IMG/VR virus record: IMGVR_UViG_3300042981_000018
Span: 1 to 43,826 of that record
DNA length: 43,826 nt
Direction: 5' to 3' (one strand)
DNA from: a virus
Shown here: piece after piece, positions 1-7,210 of the stretch
Layout: the number at the start of each line of letters is the position of its first letter
Numbering within the stretch: the first letter of the stretch is position 1
The notes under the pieces: model-generated
The model's input: the letters and a program-made list of their open reading frames with translations, nothing else
Database searches by the model: none
Told to the model about the DNA's origin: nothing
Made by a program: the position numbers and the translations under genes

Positions 1-83
1 GCTCGATATGCGGTACACGCCGGGAACGGAAGTCGGAACCGGGCTTGCGCGCGTAAAGCGGCACTCAGGGCGGCGCCGCCTAG

Positions 84-170
84 CTAGTCTGGCGCAAACA
101 TCGGGGCATACCCGCGCGCACGAATGCCGCGCAGTTGCCAATCGCCCACCGCCTGCGGGATCGCGCTCAT
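84..170 (-). CDS. Small ORF, 28 aa, function unknown
   Basis: A 28-residue ORF whose ATG overlaps the TGA of the metallophosphoesterase gene as ATGA, the coupling used by most genes in this operon. The product starts MSAIPQAVG, contains two Arg-Gly pairs and ends MFAPD. I see no domain, signal peptide or membrane segment. It is the last gene on the minus strand before the window edge. The only support is the coupling, so it could be a chance ORF. Confidence 0.4.
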   Translation of the reverse strand: MSAIPQAVGDWQLRGIRARGYAPMFAPD

Positions 171-1297
171 GACAGCACCGCCTTGGGCGATAGCACCACG
201 CGCCCCACTTGTCCATATTGCTTGCTGTAGGTAATCACCGGCGCATCGCGGCCCGATAACCAGCCGCCACGGCTCGCGTAAGCATCGGCAGCCGCGAGTG
301 TGCGATGTTGCTCCACGACCATCAGCGGGGACTCTTTCAGCGCGGCGTGATGCAAGTGCCCCATGTGCGCATAGCTGTACTTCGTGCGCCCGAACACGTC
401 GCGAAACTTTGCCGCGAACACGTCATCGATTTCCTGGGGCCTGCGCTTGTGACCGTGGTGAAAGAACAAGCTCGTCAGTCCGTGTTCAACGCAGTAGTAC
501 GGGTCAGGCGATGTATCGACCGTCACGCGTGGGTTGTTTTCCCATAGTGCGGCCGTCGCCTCGCGCAGCCACACCGACCCCGATGGGTCGTGATTGCCTT
601 CGGCCATGATCACATGCACCCGCTTGTGCTTGGCCAGCAATTGCGTGATGGCATCACGCACCGCGCGCTGCGCAATCCGCACCACCTTGGCGTAACGCGT
701 ATCGGCATCCAGCAGGTTGCGATGCTCGGGCGTCACCGCTTCAAGGCCATCGAAATGCAGAAAATCACCGAGTTGTGCGAACACGGCCGTTTCAGCCGCC
801 GGCGCACGCGCAATCGCTTCTCGGAACCAAGCACTCAGCAACCGTTCGGCAATGCTGGTATCCCAGTTGTCACCGCGCGTTTCCTCGCCCCATGCCAGCA
901 TTCCGATGTGGTAGTCGGTGACGATGAATAGATTCAGCAAGTCGCTTGCCACGCGGCGCGGCGCCGCAACCCTTGGGACGCGCGTCACCGCATCGCACAT
1001 GCCTGCGATAGCGGCGTCCATCAACTCCTTTTGCCGTTGCAAATCCTCCCGTGACTTGACCCACTGCGCCGCGACACTGCCATCCTCACGGTAAAGCGTG
1101 GACGTACCTTTGACAGCGAACCCTTCGGCAACCGGGTGCCGCATGTCAAACTCAGGCGCCCACCCGCGCTTGACCCACCGCTCCTTGCGCCGTTGCAGCG
1201 TGCGCCGGTTAACACCCAGCGCGCGCGCGGCACCTTCGATAGAACCGCATTGCTTCAGCGCGGCCAAACATTCATCGTCGGTGTGCAGGGTGGTCAT
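167..1297 (-). CDS. Phage metallophosphoesterase with N-terminal HTH
   Basis: A calcineurin-type metallophosphoesterase of 376 aa. Residues about 5-40 form a helix-turn-helix of the Fis/Hin type (GSIEGAARALGVNRRTLQRR). The catalytic part begins near residue 120 with the D-x-H motif VTDYHIGM, then QLGDFLHFDG (metal-bridging Asp), GNHD, and C-terminal GHKRR and MGHLHH. All metal-ligand motifs of the superfamily are present. Phage homologues of this HTH-phosphoesterase layout are common in nin-type regions; the substrate is unknown, with phosphodiesterase action on nucleic acid or nucleotides as the usual guess. I chose the ATG at 1297 because it overlaps the upstream stop as ATGA; an upstream ATG at 1309 would add four residues. 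It is the largest gene at the promoter-distal end of the early operon. Confidence 0.9.
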   Translation of the reverse strand: MTTLHTDDECLAALKQCGSIEGAARALGVNRRTLQRRKERWVKRGWAPEFDMRHPVAEGFAVKGTSTLYREDGSVAAQWVKSREDLQRQKELMDAAIAGMCDAVTRVPRVAAPRRVASDLLNLFIVTDYHIGMLAWGEETRGDNWDTSIAERLLSAWFREAIARAPAAETAVFAQLGDFLHFDGLEAVTPEHRNLLDADTRYAKVVRIAQRAVRDAITQLLAKHKRVHVIMAEGNHDPSGSVWLREATAALWENNPRVTVDTSPDPYYCVEHGLTSLFFHHGHKRRPQEIDDVFAAKFRDVFGRTKYSYAHMGHLHHAALKESPLMVVEQHRTLAAADAYASRGGWLSGRDAPVITYSKQYGQVGRVVLSPKAVLS

Positions 1298-1542
1298 ACC
1301 GCACCCCACTTGTGCGCGCGACGTTCACGCTTGGCCTTGTTCCGCCCCATGTTGTAAGTTGACGTGCGCCCGATAACCCATCGGGGGCCCTGAAACGGCT
1401 CGTGTGCAAGCTCAGCCTTCACCGCTAGCGGGTTGCGAATAATAGGCGCGGAAATGTGCAGGTAATGCCCGCGTGACGGATGCAACGATTTCAGATAGGC
1501 CCAGCGCCCGTACGGCAATGGCGTTGCGATGTGGCGGCTCAC
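1294..1542 (-). CDS. Hypothetical early protein, 82 aa
   Basis: An 82-residue basic protein starting MSRHIATPLPYG, with a C-terminal cluster of Lys/Arg (MGRNKAKRERRAHK) that could contact nucleic acid. It overlaps both neighbours by ATGA (DUF3310 gene upstream, phosphoesterase downstream), so it is translated as part of the early minus-strand operon. I do not recognise the family. Function unknown. Confidence 0.65.
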   Translation of the reverse strand: MSRHIATPLPYGRWAYLKSLHPSRGHYLHISAPIIRNPLAVKAELAHEPFQGPRWVIGRTSTYNMGRNKAKRERRAHKWGAV

Positions 1543-2018
1543 AACTGCACCCCCGGCGTTACGGGGTTGCCGTACTCAATGGTGCCGTCGGCGTGCGCAA
1601 GCTCTGCCGCGCTCACCGGGTACAGGTGCGACGAGCCGTCCGGAAAGCGCGTGTACGCCCATCGCGATTCGGGTGCCTTCGTGCCCCTAGCGGGTACGTC
1701 ACCAATGCCGTGTGAGCGCAAGCGAGCAACGTCCAGTCGCGCATCCACGCTGTCGCCGTGACGGAATGCAACATTTGCGGGGCCGTAGTCGGGCGATGAC
1801 GTGACATGTCGTGCAGTCTCGCGTTTCAGATGCGCGGATGCCTTGGCAATGTCGGTGTCGCCGCCCTTGCGCGAGGCCCGCAGCAGGTACTTGAGCGCGC
1901 TGGCGACGTGATACGCCGTCACCGGGTCTGCAATGCCCTCGATGGCAAGCTCGATGATGTCCCATGCTTCCATCTGCCCGAATTGATAATGGGCTGGGCT
2001 TTCAATCTCGTCGTGCAT
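1539..2018 (-). CDS. DUF3310 domain protein
   Basis: 159 aa. The N-terminal third carries the DUF3310 signature: SPAHYQFGQMEAWDIIELA, then a central AYHVASALKYLLRASRK and a GGDTDIAKA segment. DUF3310 proteins are small phage proteins sometimes annotated as nucleotide-kinase-like; their activity is unproven. The C-terminal half (from about residue 75) is not part of that domain and contains SRWAYTRFPDGSSHLYPVSA, which looks like a separate small fold. It sits in the nin-like block between a small HTH gene and an 82-aa gene that it overlaps by ATGA. Confidence 0.8.
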   Translation of the reverse strand: MHDEIESPAHYQFGQMEAWDIIELAIEGIADPVTAYHVASALKYLLRASRKGGDTDIAKASAHLKRETARHVTSSPDYGPANVAFRHGDSVDARLDVARLRSHGIGDVPARGTKAPESRWAYTRFPDGSSHLYPVSAAELAHADGTIEYGNPVTPGVQL

Positions 2019-2085
2019 GTCGCTTACCCAATGTGGGCATCATCGTGCCCGGTATGGGTAGCTATTCAACCGCACAGCGCGGACA

Positions 2086-2343
2086 TCAGGCGGACATTTT
2101 CTGTCCGATCTTTGCGCACATCGACTCGCGCCAGCGGCGTACCGTGCGGGTCGACACGCCGTACCTCTCCGCCACCCCGTTTACACCCACAACGCGAATA
2201 ATTTCTCGTATAGCTGCCAAGCGATCAATCTCCGCCTCCACCATGTGCCGTTCAAGTTCAAACAGCTCGCGCGAACGGTCAGCGTGACGGCGACTCATAA
2301 AGTCGATGCGTGCGGCGATTCTATCGAACCGTGCATCACTCAT
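2086..2343 (-). CDS. Small HTH DNA-binding protein
   Basis: 85 aa. The first 50 residues are charged and helical (RFDRIAARIDFMSRRHADRS). The C-terminal part is a helix-turn-helix: VGVNGVAERYGVSTRTVRRW, similar to Trp-repressor- or transposase-like HTH units. It starts 3 nt after the stop of the 56-aa gene upstream. About 67 nt of apparently non-coding sequence separate it from the DUF3310 gene downstream. Probable role: a regulator or DNA-binding accessory protein of the early operon. The target is unknown. Confidence 0.7.
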   Translation of the reverse strand: MSDARFDRIAARIDFMSRRHADRSRELFELERHMVEAEIDRLAAIREIIRVVGVNGVAERYGVSTRTVRRWRESMCAKIGQKMSA

Positions 2344-2346
2344 TAC

Positions 2347-2517
2347 TCACCCCCGTTCGTGCTCCGCTAATTCGATACGCAACTCAAACCCTGCCGCTTT
2401 CGCAAGCAGCAACACGGTGCCCAGACGCGTACGCGGATTGCGCATAGCCTTGCCGAGCCGCTCAAGCGCCGCACCCAACCTTGCGACGTCAGATTTATCG
2501 AAATGGTTTTGGTTCAT
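2347..2517 (-). CDS. Hypothetical 56-aa protein, partial HTH-like
   Basis: 56 aa from the ATG at 2517, preceded by GGGA at a suitable distance; an in-frame ATG at 2553 lies deeper inside the upstream nuclease gene and is less likely. The C-terminal stretch NPRTRLGTVLLLAKAAGFEL resembles the last helices of HigA/XRE-type antitoxin HTH domains, but the first helices are missing, so I do not call it an antitoxin. It overlaps the nuclease gene by 23 nt and is followed after 3 nt by another HTH gene. Confidence 0.55.
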   Translation of the reverse strand: MNQNHFDKSDVARLGAALERLGKAMRNPRTRLGTVLLLAKAAGFELRIELAEHERG

Positions 2518-2899
2518 CGAGACGTCCCATGGTTTCGCGGCACGCGAACGCAAACGCTGGCACTGTCAAAATGGCGCACGAATCCCATTCGAGTTGCTTG
2601 CCGCCCGCGTACCAATCCACCGGCACGATAACCAGCCACGGCTGGTAACTGCGCCGGAATGCGACCGCTGGCATCAACCCCAAAGCCTTGGCGCTGATAC
2701 ACGCCTGCGCCCACCACGCCCGCAGCGGATTCGACTCGTGCCGTTTGCACTCCACCGCAAACCCGGACATGACAAGATCGCATCCACCATCACGCGACTG
2801 CGATAGCTGGCGATCAAATTTCATGCCAAGCTCGGCGCCCATGATGTGCGCAAATTCCCGTTCCGCTGCGGCACCTTTACGCCTCTGCATAGAGCTCAC
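2495..2899 (-). CDS. PD-(D/E)XK endonuclease-like protein
   Basis: 134 aa with a compact PD-(D/E)XK nuclease core: an N-terminal helix with GAAAEREFAH, then GGCDLVMSGFAVECKR, where D and E-x-K form the metal site, and WWAQACISAKALGLMPAVAF as the following helix and strand. This resembles VRR-NUC or Holliday-junction-resolvase-type small phage nucleases found in nin regions. The start is read as GTG at 2899 because it overlaps the preceding stop as GTGA; an ATG three codons later (2890) is the alternative. Next to NinB and a Ref-like nuclease, a job in processing recombination or replication intermediates is plausible but inferred. Confidence 0.75.
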   Translation of the reverse strand: MSSMQRRKGAAAEREFAHIMGAELGMKFDRQLSQSRDGGCDLVMSGFAVECKRHESNPLRAWWAQACISAKALGLMPAVAFRRSYQPWLVIVPVDWYAGGKQLEWDSCAILTVPAFAFACRETMGRLDEPKPFR

Positions 2900-2991
2900 G
2901 GCCAGCGATCCGGGTTATTCAACAACGCACCAACCAGATAACCTGCGCCAAACAGGGCCACGGCTGCAATAATCGACAATGGAACAATCAT
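2896..2991 (-). CDS. 31-aa predicted membrane microprotein
   Basis: A 31-residue ORF: MIVPLSIIAAVALFGAGYL, then VGALLNNPDRWP. Residues 2-24 form a clear single hydrophobic segment. Its ATG overlaps the Ref-gene stop (ATGA) and its stop overlaps the GTG of the nuclease gene (GTGA), so it fills exactly the space between two real genes. The overlaps and the membrane profile support it being coding. Function unknown; small membrane proteins in this position are often involved in lysis timing or exclusion, but nothing here shows that. Confidence 0.5.
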   Translation of the reverse strand: MIVPLSIIAAVALFGAGYLVGALLNNPDRWP

Positions 2992-3269
2992 TTCATTGCC
3001 TCCAGTTTGAGAATCGTGTCCGCAAGCACGTCGTACTCGTCGATGTTCCGTAGCCGCCACGCCGACTTGTCACCATGGATGCCCGTCTTGCCGACGTGGT
3101 GCTCGAGGCACAGTGGCATCGTCAACGCATTAGGCGCGCGCTGGGCACCACCGAAGCCTGCACGCATGTGATGCACAATGGATGGCCCAGGCCGGCCGCA
3201 TACGGCGCACGGCAGTTGCGCCACGCGTGCCATGTGGCGTTTCTCGGCAGCGGTTGCGGCGCGCTTCAC
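2988..3269 (-). CDS. Ref-like HNH nuclease (RecA-dependent nuclease family)
   Basis: 93 aa from a GTG at 3269 that overlaps the NinB stop (GTGA) and has a strong upstream AGGGAGG; an in-frame ATG at 3296 would add nine residues and overlap ninB more. Zinc/HNH features: PCAVCGRPGP (CxxC), then IVHHMRAGFGGAQRAPN, and LCLEHHVGKTGIHG. This order matches phage recombination-enhancement (Ref) nucleases, which cut DNA in RecA-formed D-loops, and lambda nin-region HNH proteins. Located directly after NinB, consistent with a recombination block. Confidence 0.8.
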   Translation of the reverse strand: MKRAATAAEKRHMARVAQLPCAVCGRPGPSIVHHMRAGFGGAQRAPNALTMPLCLEHHVGKTGIHGDKSAWRLRNIDEYDVLADTILKLEAMK

Positions 3270-3721
3270 GCCGCCTCCCTTGCTTTCTCGCGCCACATCG
3301 GGTCAGGATCGGGCACATAGCAACCGATACGCTCCGCTGCGAACCGCTGGATGAACGCGTACATGTCAAGCGCATCAGCAACGCTGATTTCGTCGCGCTT
3401 GCCGCGTTCGTCTTTCGTCGTGGTGCGCACCGGCACGCGACCCAGCATCGGATCATCGCGCCATCCGAAATACTCACCGCACATGTTGCGGTGCAGTTCG
3501 TCTTTCTCGCGCGCGCCCTGATAGCCGCAAAATTCCATGATGGCCTTGTAGGCGACACCGAATAGCGAATTACGCTGAAGGTCGCTGCGCGCCTCGACGT
3601 GCGGTCGAATGATCACGTCGAACGACTTGTCCGCCGGCAGCCGGTCAAGGAACGCCTGCGCGTTGCCCTTCACTACGTCGCGGCTGATATGGTTTTTCCA
3701 CAAAACGAAAGTGTTTTTCAT
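3266..3721 (-). CDS. ninB: NinB/Orf-type recombination mediator
   Basis: 151 aa from the ATG at 3721, which overlaps the preceding stop as ATGA. Matches the NinB family throughout: an N-terminal strand-helix (FVLWKNHISRDVVKGNAQAF), then VIIRPHVEARSDLQRNSLFG and AIMEFCGYQGAREKDELHRN, and a C-terminal helix with ISVADALDMYAFIQRFAAER. Lambda Orf/NinB binds single-stranded DNA and SSB and can replace RecFOR in phage recombination. Here it would work with the RecT and SSB encoded on the opposite strand. Length is normal for the family. Confidence 0.9.
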   Translation of the reverse strand: MKNTFVLWKNHISRDVVKGNAQAFLDRLPADKSFDVIIRPHVEARSDLQRNSLFGVAYKAIMEFCGYQGAREKDELHRNMCGEYFGWRDDPMLGRVPVRTTTKDERGKRDEISVADALDMYAFIQRFAAERIGCYVPDPDPMWREKAREAA

Positions 3722-3909
3722 ATTTGCCACCCGCACGCGCGATACAGCATCCGCAAGATCGGTTGCGCATTCACGCGCTTTCTCATATCCATCGCCAGCT
3801 TGCGCCAGTGCGCGCGCTTACAATACTTGCGGTCGTAGGCACCCTTGCCGCGACGGTCTTCGCATACCTGGCGAGCCAAGGACTTGAGTTCGGCGTGGGG
3901 CAAGGTCAT
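3718..3909 (-). CDS. Small basic early protein, 63 aa
   Basis: 63 aa from the ATG at 3909, whose ATGA overlap with the microprotein stop upstream fixes the start; a longer reading from 3948 is less likely. Rich in Lys/Arg with CEDRRGKGAYDRKYCKRAHW and a Cys near the C-terminus, giving three Cys in all. It resembles lambda NinE-like small proteins in position and character, but I cannot assign it. It overlaps ninB by ATGA. Confidence 0.6.
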   Translation of the reverse strand: MTLPHAELKSLARQVCEDRRGKGAYDRKYCKRAHWRKLAMDMRKRVNAQPILRMLYRACGWQI

Positions 3910-3998
3910 GGCAAAGTCGCAAGGCAGATAAGCACAATCGCCGCCCATACGATTGCGAACAGAACCAGATATAGAGTCATCTTTTTGTCGTTGTTCAT
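3906..3998 (-). CDS. 30-aa predicted membrane microprotein
   Basis: 30 residues: MNNDKKMTLYLVLFAIVWAA then IVLICLATLP. A short charged N-terminus is followed by one hydrophobic helix of about 22 residues. Its stop overlaps the next ATG as ATGA. It is the second single-helix microprotein in this operon fitted between coupled genes (the other is at 2896-2991). Function unknown; a chance ORF cannot be excluded. Confidence 0.5.
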   Translation of the reverse strand: MNNDKKMTLYLVLFAIVWAAIVLICLATLP

Positions 3999-4040
3999 GC
4001 CGTCATAGCCTCGATCTTCGCGAACGGAACGGTCATGCGT

Positions 4041-4289
4041 TCACTTCTCCTTGATCGCGCGCAGCCGAGGGCCAGCAAGCTCAGGCTTCGCCACCGCGTC
4101 AGGAATCCTGTTCGTATCGTCAAACAACCTTATCGCGTCAATCTCAACCCTCACGCCAGCAAGATAAGCGCCAGCCACTTGCGACATTACCTTTGCGCGC
4201 TCAACCACCATCGCATCCGCGTCTTTATCCCCCAACGCTTCCATCATTGCGACCAGATGATTGCGTACATCCTCGACTTTATTTTTCAT
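4041..4289 (-). CDS. Hypothetical early protein, 82 aa
   Basis: 82 aa, mainly helical and charged: KVEDVRNHLVAMMEALGDK, then VVERAKVMSQVAGAYLAG. This pattern is seen in short phage proteins of the replication/nin region (possible small coiled helix bundle). The ATG overlaps the HNH gene stop (ATGA). I do not recognise a named domain. A short stretch of 42 nt follows before the 30-aa microprotein. Confidence 0.65.
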   Translation of the reverse strand: MKNKVEDVRNHLVAMMEALGDKDADAMVVERAKVMSQVAGAYLAGVRVEIDAIRLFDDTNRIPDAVAKPELAGPRLRAIKEK

Positions 4290-4948
4290 ACTCGTTTACT
4301 CCGATTGTTGATTTTGCGATTCAATGCGCCGCGAAGCTGCATCAATTGATTCACTTCAGGCGGGTAGTTTGTGTGGCGACTATTGCGATGCATGTTCTCC
4401 GCACGCGTGATGCACTCCAGCCGATCAAGCGTGATGTCCTGCGCGTTCGTCGTATGCCTGCCGCGCTTGAACACAACAATGCATCCCGGCGGCACATCAC
4501 CATGCACAGCCTCCCACACCATGCGATGCACAGGCTTCCAGCGCAGCCAGCGATTCGTGCCCGTTGCGACCTTGCGCAGCAGAACGCCGTCTTGCACGCG
4601 TTCGCTGCCCAGCGGAAGTTCCTTTATGGCGGCCGCGCCGTTCAAAACGCCGCTCTTGAACCAGTATTTTTCCGAGCCTAGCGGTCTGTGCGGCTTGCCC
4701 TTATTCCATGGCACGGCGCCATGTTTGAAGCGGTGCGCAAGCATGTTTGGCGTCAATGCACGACAACGCATAGCTTGCGACTCACGAGCCTTGAACGCGG
4801 CCGACTTCGACAGATGTAATTTTCTAGCCATGTTGTATACGGCTAAAACCGACCGGCCAAGCATCACGGCAACCTCTGCGGCCGTCGCGTCCGGATAAAG
4901 ACAGCGCAGTTCCTCGACCTCGTAATCCGCCCACACGCAACCACTCAT
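4286..4948 (-). CDS. HNH-type endonuclease with N-terminal HTH
   Basis: 220 aa from the ATG at 4948, which overlaps the upstream stop (ATGA); an open frame back to 5047 lies inside the preceding gene. Residues 1-50 are a Myb/GcrA-like HTH (DATAAEVAVMLGRSVLAVYN). The middle contains HGAVPWNKGKPH and GSEKYWFKSG. The C-terminal half is an HNH homing-nuclease-type module: KPVHRMVWEAVHGDVPPG, then VVFKRGRHTTN, then LECITRAENMHRNS. The usual His-His of the second strand (VVHH) is replaced by VVFKRG, a variant I associate with a phage HNH subfamily; whether it still cuts is uncertain. It sits between replication and nin-like genes. Confidence 0.8.
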   Translation of the reverse strand: MSGCVWADYEVEELRCLYPDATAAEVAVMLGRSVLAVYNMARKLHLSKSAAFKARESQAMRCRALTPNMLAHRFKHGAVPWNKGKPHRPLGSEKYWFKSGVLNGAAAIKELPLGSERVQDGVLLRKVATGTNRWLRWKPVHRMVWEAVHGDVPPGCIVVFKRGRHTTNAQDITLDRLECITRAENMHRNSRHTNYPPEVNQLMQLRGALNRKINNRSKRV

Positions 4949-5220
4949 ACTGCCCTCGCCTTGCGCACGCGCGACTGGGTTGCGTCCCATCGGCCGTCCG
5001 GCCTGTACTCGCACCATGGGCCAGGATCGCGCTTGCCGATCGACCACCCATTACCATCGTCAATGTACGCGATTGACGCGTGACTAAAGCCACCGGCACG
5101 CAGAGCGTCCAGCCACGCCGCCACACACCCCATGCCATGTGCAGCAGCATCGGCGCGGTTGCGCTCACGCTCAGCCGCAAGCCGTGAAACCTGTTGCGAT
5201 GCAAGCTCGGAAAGCTTCAT
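4945..5220 (-). CDS. Hypothetical early protein, 91 aa
   Basis: 91 aa starting MKLSELASQQVSRLAAERE; the N-terminal 35 residues look like a helix. The rest contains GFSHASIAYIDDGNGWSIG and a basic C-terminus. It begins 2 nt after the helicase gene stop and overlaps the HNH gene by ATGA, so it is firmly within the replication operon. No recognisable family. Confidence 0.65.
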   Translation of the reverse strand: MKLSELASQQVSRLAAERERNRADAAAHGMGCVAAWLDALRAGGFSHASIAYIDDGNGWSIGKRDPGPWCEYRPDGRWDATQSRVRKARAV

Positions 5221-5222
5221 GC

Positions 5223-6524
5223 TTACGCACTCCGATCCAAGTAACTAACGGTTGGCATACCACGGGCGGGCCTCGGCTTTGATTGGTTGACACCGACAGG
5301 CGCTTCGGTTTCCGTAAATGTCTGCGTACCGCCGTCAAAGTGTATAAAGCATTTACCAATCGGCCCATTGCGTTGCTTCGCAACTGTGCATGTGATCAAG
5401 TCTTTCCTTGATTCATCCGGCCGGTGTAGAAAAATCACCACGTCTGCGTCCTGCTCGATGGCACCGGAATCGCGCAGGCTGACTAGTGTAGGTTCGCGGT
5501 CACCCGCACCGCGATTCAATTGCGACAACAGAATCACCGGAATACACACATCTTTCGCCAGCGCTTTAATCTGGCGCGTAATCAACTGCACGCCGTCATT
5601 CGTGTTCTGCGCACGCGGCGGCGTTATTTGAGTCAGGTAATCAATAACGACCAATCCAAGCCGCTTGGCTGCATCAGCCTGCCGCACACGCGCGCAGATC
5701 GCATCCACGGTCAACGCGCTGGTGTCGTCGATCAGCAACGGCATCCCCGCAATAACCTCGCCGGCACGACCAATGCGCGGCCATTGTTCCTCGGTCACCT
5801 TCTTGGGTTGCCGAATGGCCTGCATGTCCACGCGTGCAATGTGCGCAATCATGCGATCCGTAAGCTGGTGGCCCGCCATTTCGAGCGACACAAACAGCGT
5901 CGGGGTGCCCGCCTTCGCGGCGTGGATCGCCGCCTGCACGGCTAGTGCTGTCTTGCCGACTGATGGGCGCGCCGCAACGATAATCAAGTCACCACGCTGC
6001 CATCCGGACAGTGATTCATCCAACCAGCCAATGGACGTTGGAACGCCGGTAAGTACCTCGGTCGCCGCGATGCGCTGCTGCATCAAGTCAACAGACGTGG
6101 TGAGGTACTCCTTGGCGTGCTTGATTGCGCTCGCAGCACGGGGTGCGCAAGTCGCCAAGATGCGTTGCGCCTCACCAAGCGCATCCTCGCCCGCCAGCTT
6201 CGCAATCCTGCCGCCCGAAGCCCGAACGCGGCGCGTGACCGCGTTGCGCTGCACGATCTCCGCGTACGCGCGAATATTGGCCGCGCCAGGCGTAGCGTTC
6301 GCGCACTCCACCGCTAACATCGCATGTTTCGGGCAGCGCTCGCCGAATGTCACCGCATCAACCGGACGCCCTGCGTGAATCGTGTCTGTGATCGCCTGCC
6401 ATATTTCCGCGTACGCATCGCGACTAAAGTCATCCGCGCCAATCAGGTCGGCAATCTGCCAGTAGGCATCCGGCGCAAGCAGGCACGCGCCGATTACCGC
6501 TGACTCCGCGTCGAACGTGTTCAT
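5223..6524 (-). CDS. dnaB: Replicative DNA helicase, DnaB family
   Basis: 433 aa, a normal length for a phage DnaB. The N-terminal domain (residues about 1-95; ESAVIGACLLAP) is the primase/loader-interaction domain. The RecA-like ATPase follows: GVPTSIGWLDESLSGWQRGD, Walker A ARPSVGKTAL, FVSLEMAGHQL, Walker B LVVIDYLTQI, then VILLSQLNRG and the DSGAIEQDADVVIFLHR arginine-finger region. It unwinds DNA at the phage fork as a hexamer on the lagging-strand template. It overlaps the initiator gene by ATGA, the usual O-P type pairing; here the phage brings its own helicase rather than a loader. Confidence 0.95.
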   Translation of the reverse strand: MNTFDAESAVIGACLLAPDAYWQIADLIGADDFSRDAYAEIWQAITDTIHAGRPVDAVTFGERCPKHAMLAVECANATPGAANIRAYAEIVQRNAVTRRVRASGGRIAKLAGEDALGEAQRILATCAPRAASAIKHAKEYLTTSVDLMQQRIAATEVLTGVPTSIGWLDESLSGWQRGDLIIVAARPSVGKTALAVQAAIHAAKAGTPTLFVSLEMAGHQLTDRMIAHIARVDMQAIRQPKKVTEEQWPRIGRAGEVIAGMPLLIDDTSALTVDAICARVRQADAAKRLGLVVIDYLTQITPPRAQNTNDGVQLITRQIKALAKDVCIPVILLSQLNRGAGDREPTLVSLRDSGAIEQDADVVIFLHRPDESRKDLITCTVAKQRNGPIGKCFIHFDGGTQTFTETEAPVGVNQSKPRPARGMPTVSYLDRSA

Positions 6525-7210
6525 GCCGCCTCCTTGTTTTCGTAATTCCCCTCAACGACCTTGCGCATGTTTTTCGGCTCAAGCAGCCAGTCGAAATTGC
6601 ACGCGTGCCACTTGCCATCGCGCCCGGTCAGGAAATCGGATTTCGCGACGTAGGCCCAAAAGTTTCGCCACCATTCGAGTGATTGCCGCTCGCGGTCTTC
6701 CCGCCACCGGGCGATGATCTTTTTCTTGCGATCGGGATCGAGCTTGCGCGGTTGTGGCATGTCGGGCAGGAGTTCCCGGTAGCCAGCGAGGATCGCTTCC
6801 GCAGGCACGTCGTCGGGCTTCGGCGCAGCCGAAACCGACAAGGCTTCTTCTTTCTCTGTAGCTTTATATGCCTCTGGTCTAGCATTTGCTAGCACTTGCA
6901 AGCATTCGCCAGCATTCGCTAGCACGCCTTCAATTGGCTCCAAAAAACCACATTCGATCAAAGGCTTAAGGTCTGGGGCCTTCGCGAGGTAGGCGACACG
7001 TTGCAGGTACGCCAGGCCAGTGGGTGACCCGTCAATTTCACCCTCATTTCGGCTTCCAACGAGCATGCAAGCGATCGCTACAACCCTGCTAGCATCCGCT
7101 AGCATCACCCAATCGGCACTCGACAACAGCTCAAAATGCAGCTTGATCCACGGCGGGTTACGGTCCTTGTAATGCTGGAAATGACTCCAATTCCGAATCC
7201 GATATTTCAT
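6521..7210 (-). CDS. Replication initiation protein, lambda O-like
   Basis: 229 aa. The N-terminus (YRIRNWSHFQHYKDRNPPW, then a winged-helix-like stretch to about residue 90) is the DNA-binding type found in phage replisome organisers. The C-terminal part (YRELLPDMPQPRKLDPDRKK, WREDRERQSLEWWRNFWAYV, NFDWLLEPKNMRKVVEGNYE) is the domain shared by many phage O-like and DnaT-like proteins that contact the helicase. The middle carries repeated LANA units encoded by 10-bp DNA iterons, as expected if the origin lies inside this gene, as in lambda O. Start and stop overlap both neighbours by ATGA. Confidence 0.8.
   Translation of the reverse strand: MKYRIRNWSHFQHYKDRNPPWIKLHFELLSSADWVMLADASRVVAIACMLVGSRNEGEIDGSPTGLAYLQRVAYLAKAPDLKPLIECGFLEPIEGVLANAGECLQVLANARPEAYKATEKEEALSVSAAPKPDDVPAEAILAGYRELLPDMPQPRKLDPDRKKKIIARWREDRERQSLEWWRNFWAYVAKSDFLTGRDGKWHACNFDWLLEPKNMRKVVEGNYENKEAA
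6879..6928. repeat. Five 10-bp iterons, candidate origin of replication
   Basis: Five contiguous 10-bp units of consensus CTAGCATTCG (unit 3 has CA and unit 4 CC in place of the leading CT). The period is exactly 10, about one helical turn, and they lie inside the O-like gene. Lambda-type origins are iterons within O, so this is the best origin candidate here. Two more units lie at 7089-7108, exactly 210 bp away and in the same 10-bp phase. Confidence 0.6.
7089..7108. repeat. Two further 10-bp iterons
   Basis: Two tandem copies of the same CTAGCATC-type unit near the 5' end of the O-like gene, in 10-bp register with the five-unit block at 6879-6928. They probably form part of the same initiator-binding region. 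Confidence 0.5.

Noticed and set aside
3995-4036. 13-codon ORF starting at 4036 and overlapping the next microprotein by ATGA
   Set aside because: Too short to support beyond the overlap.
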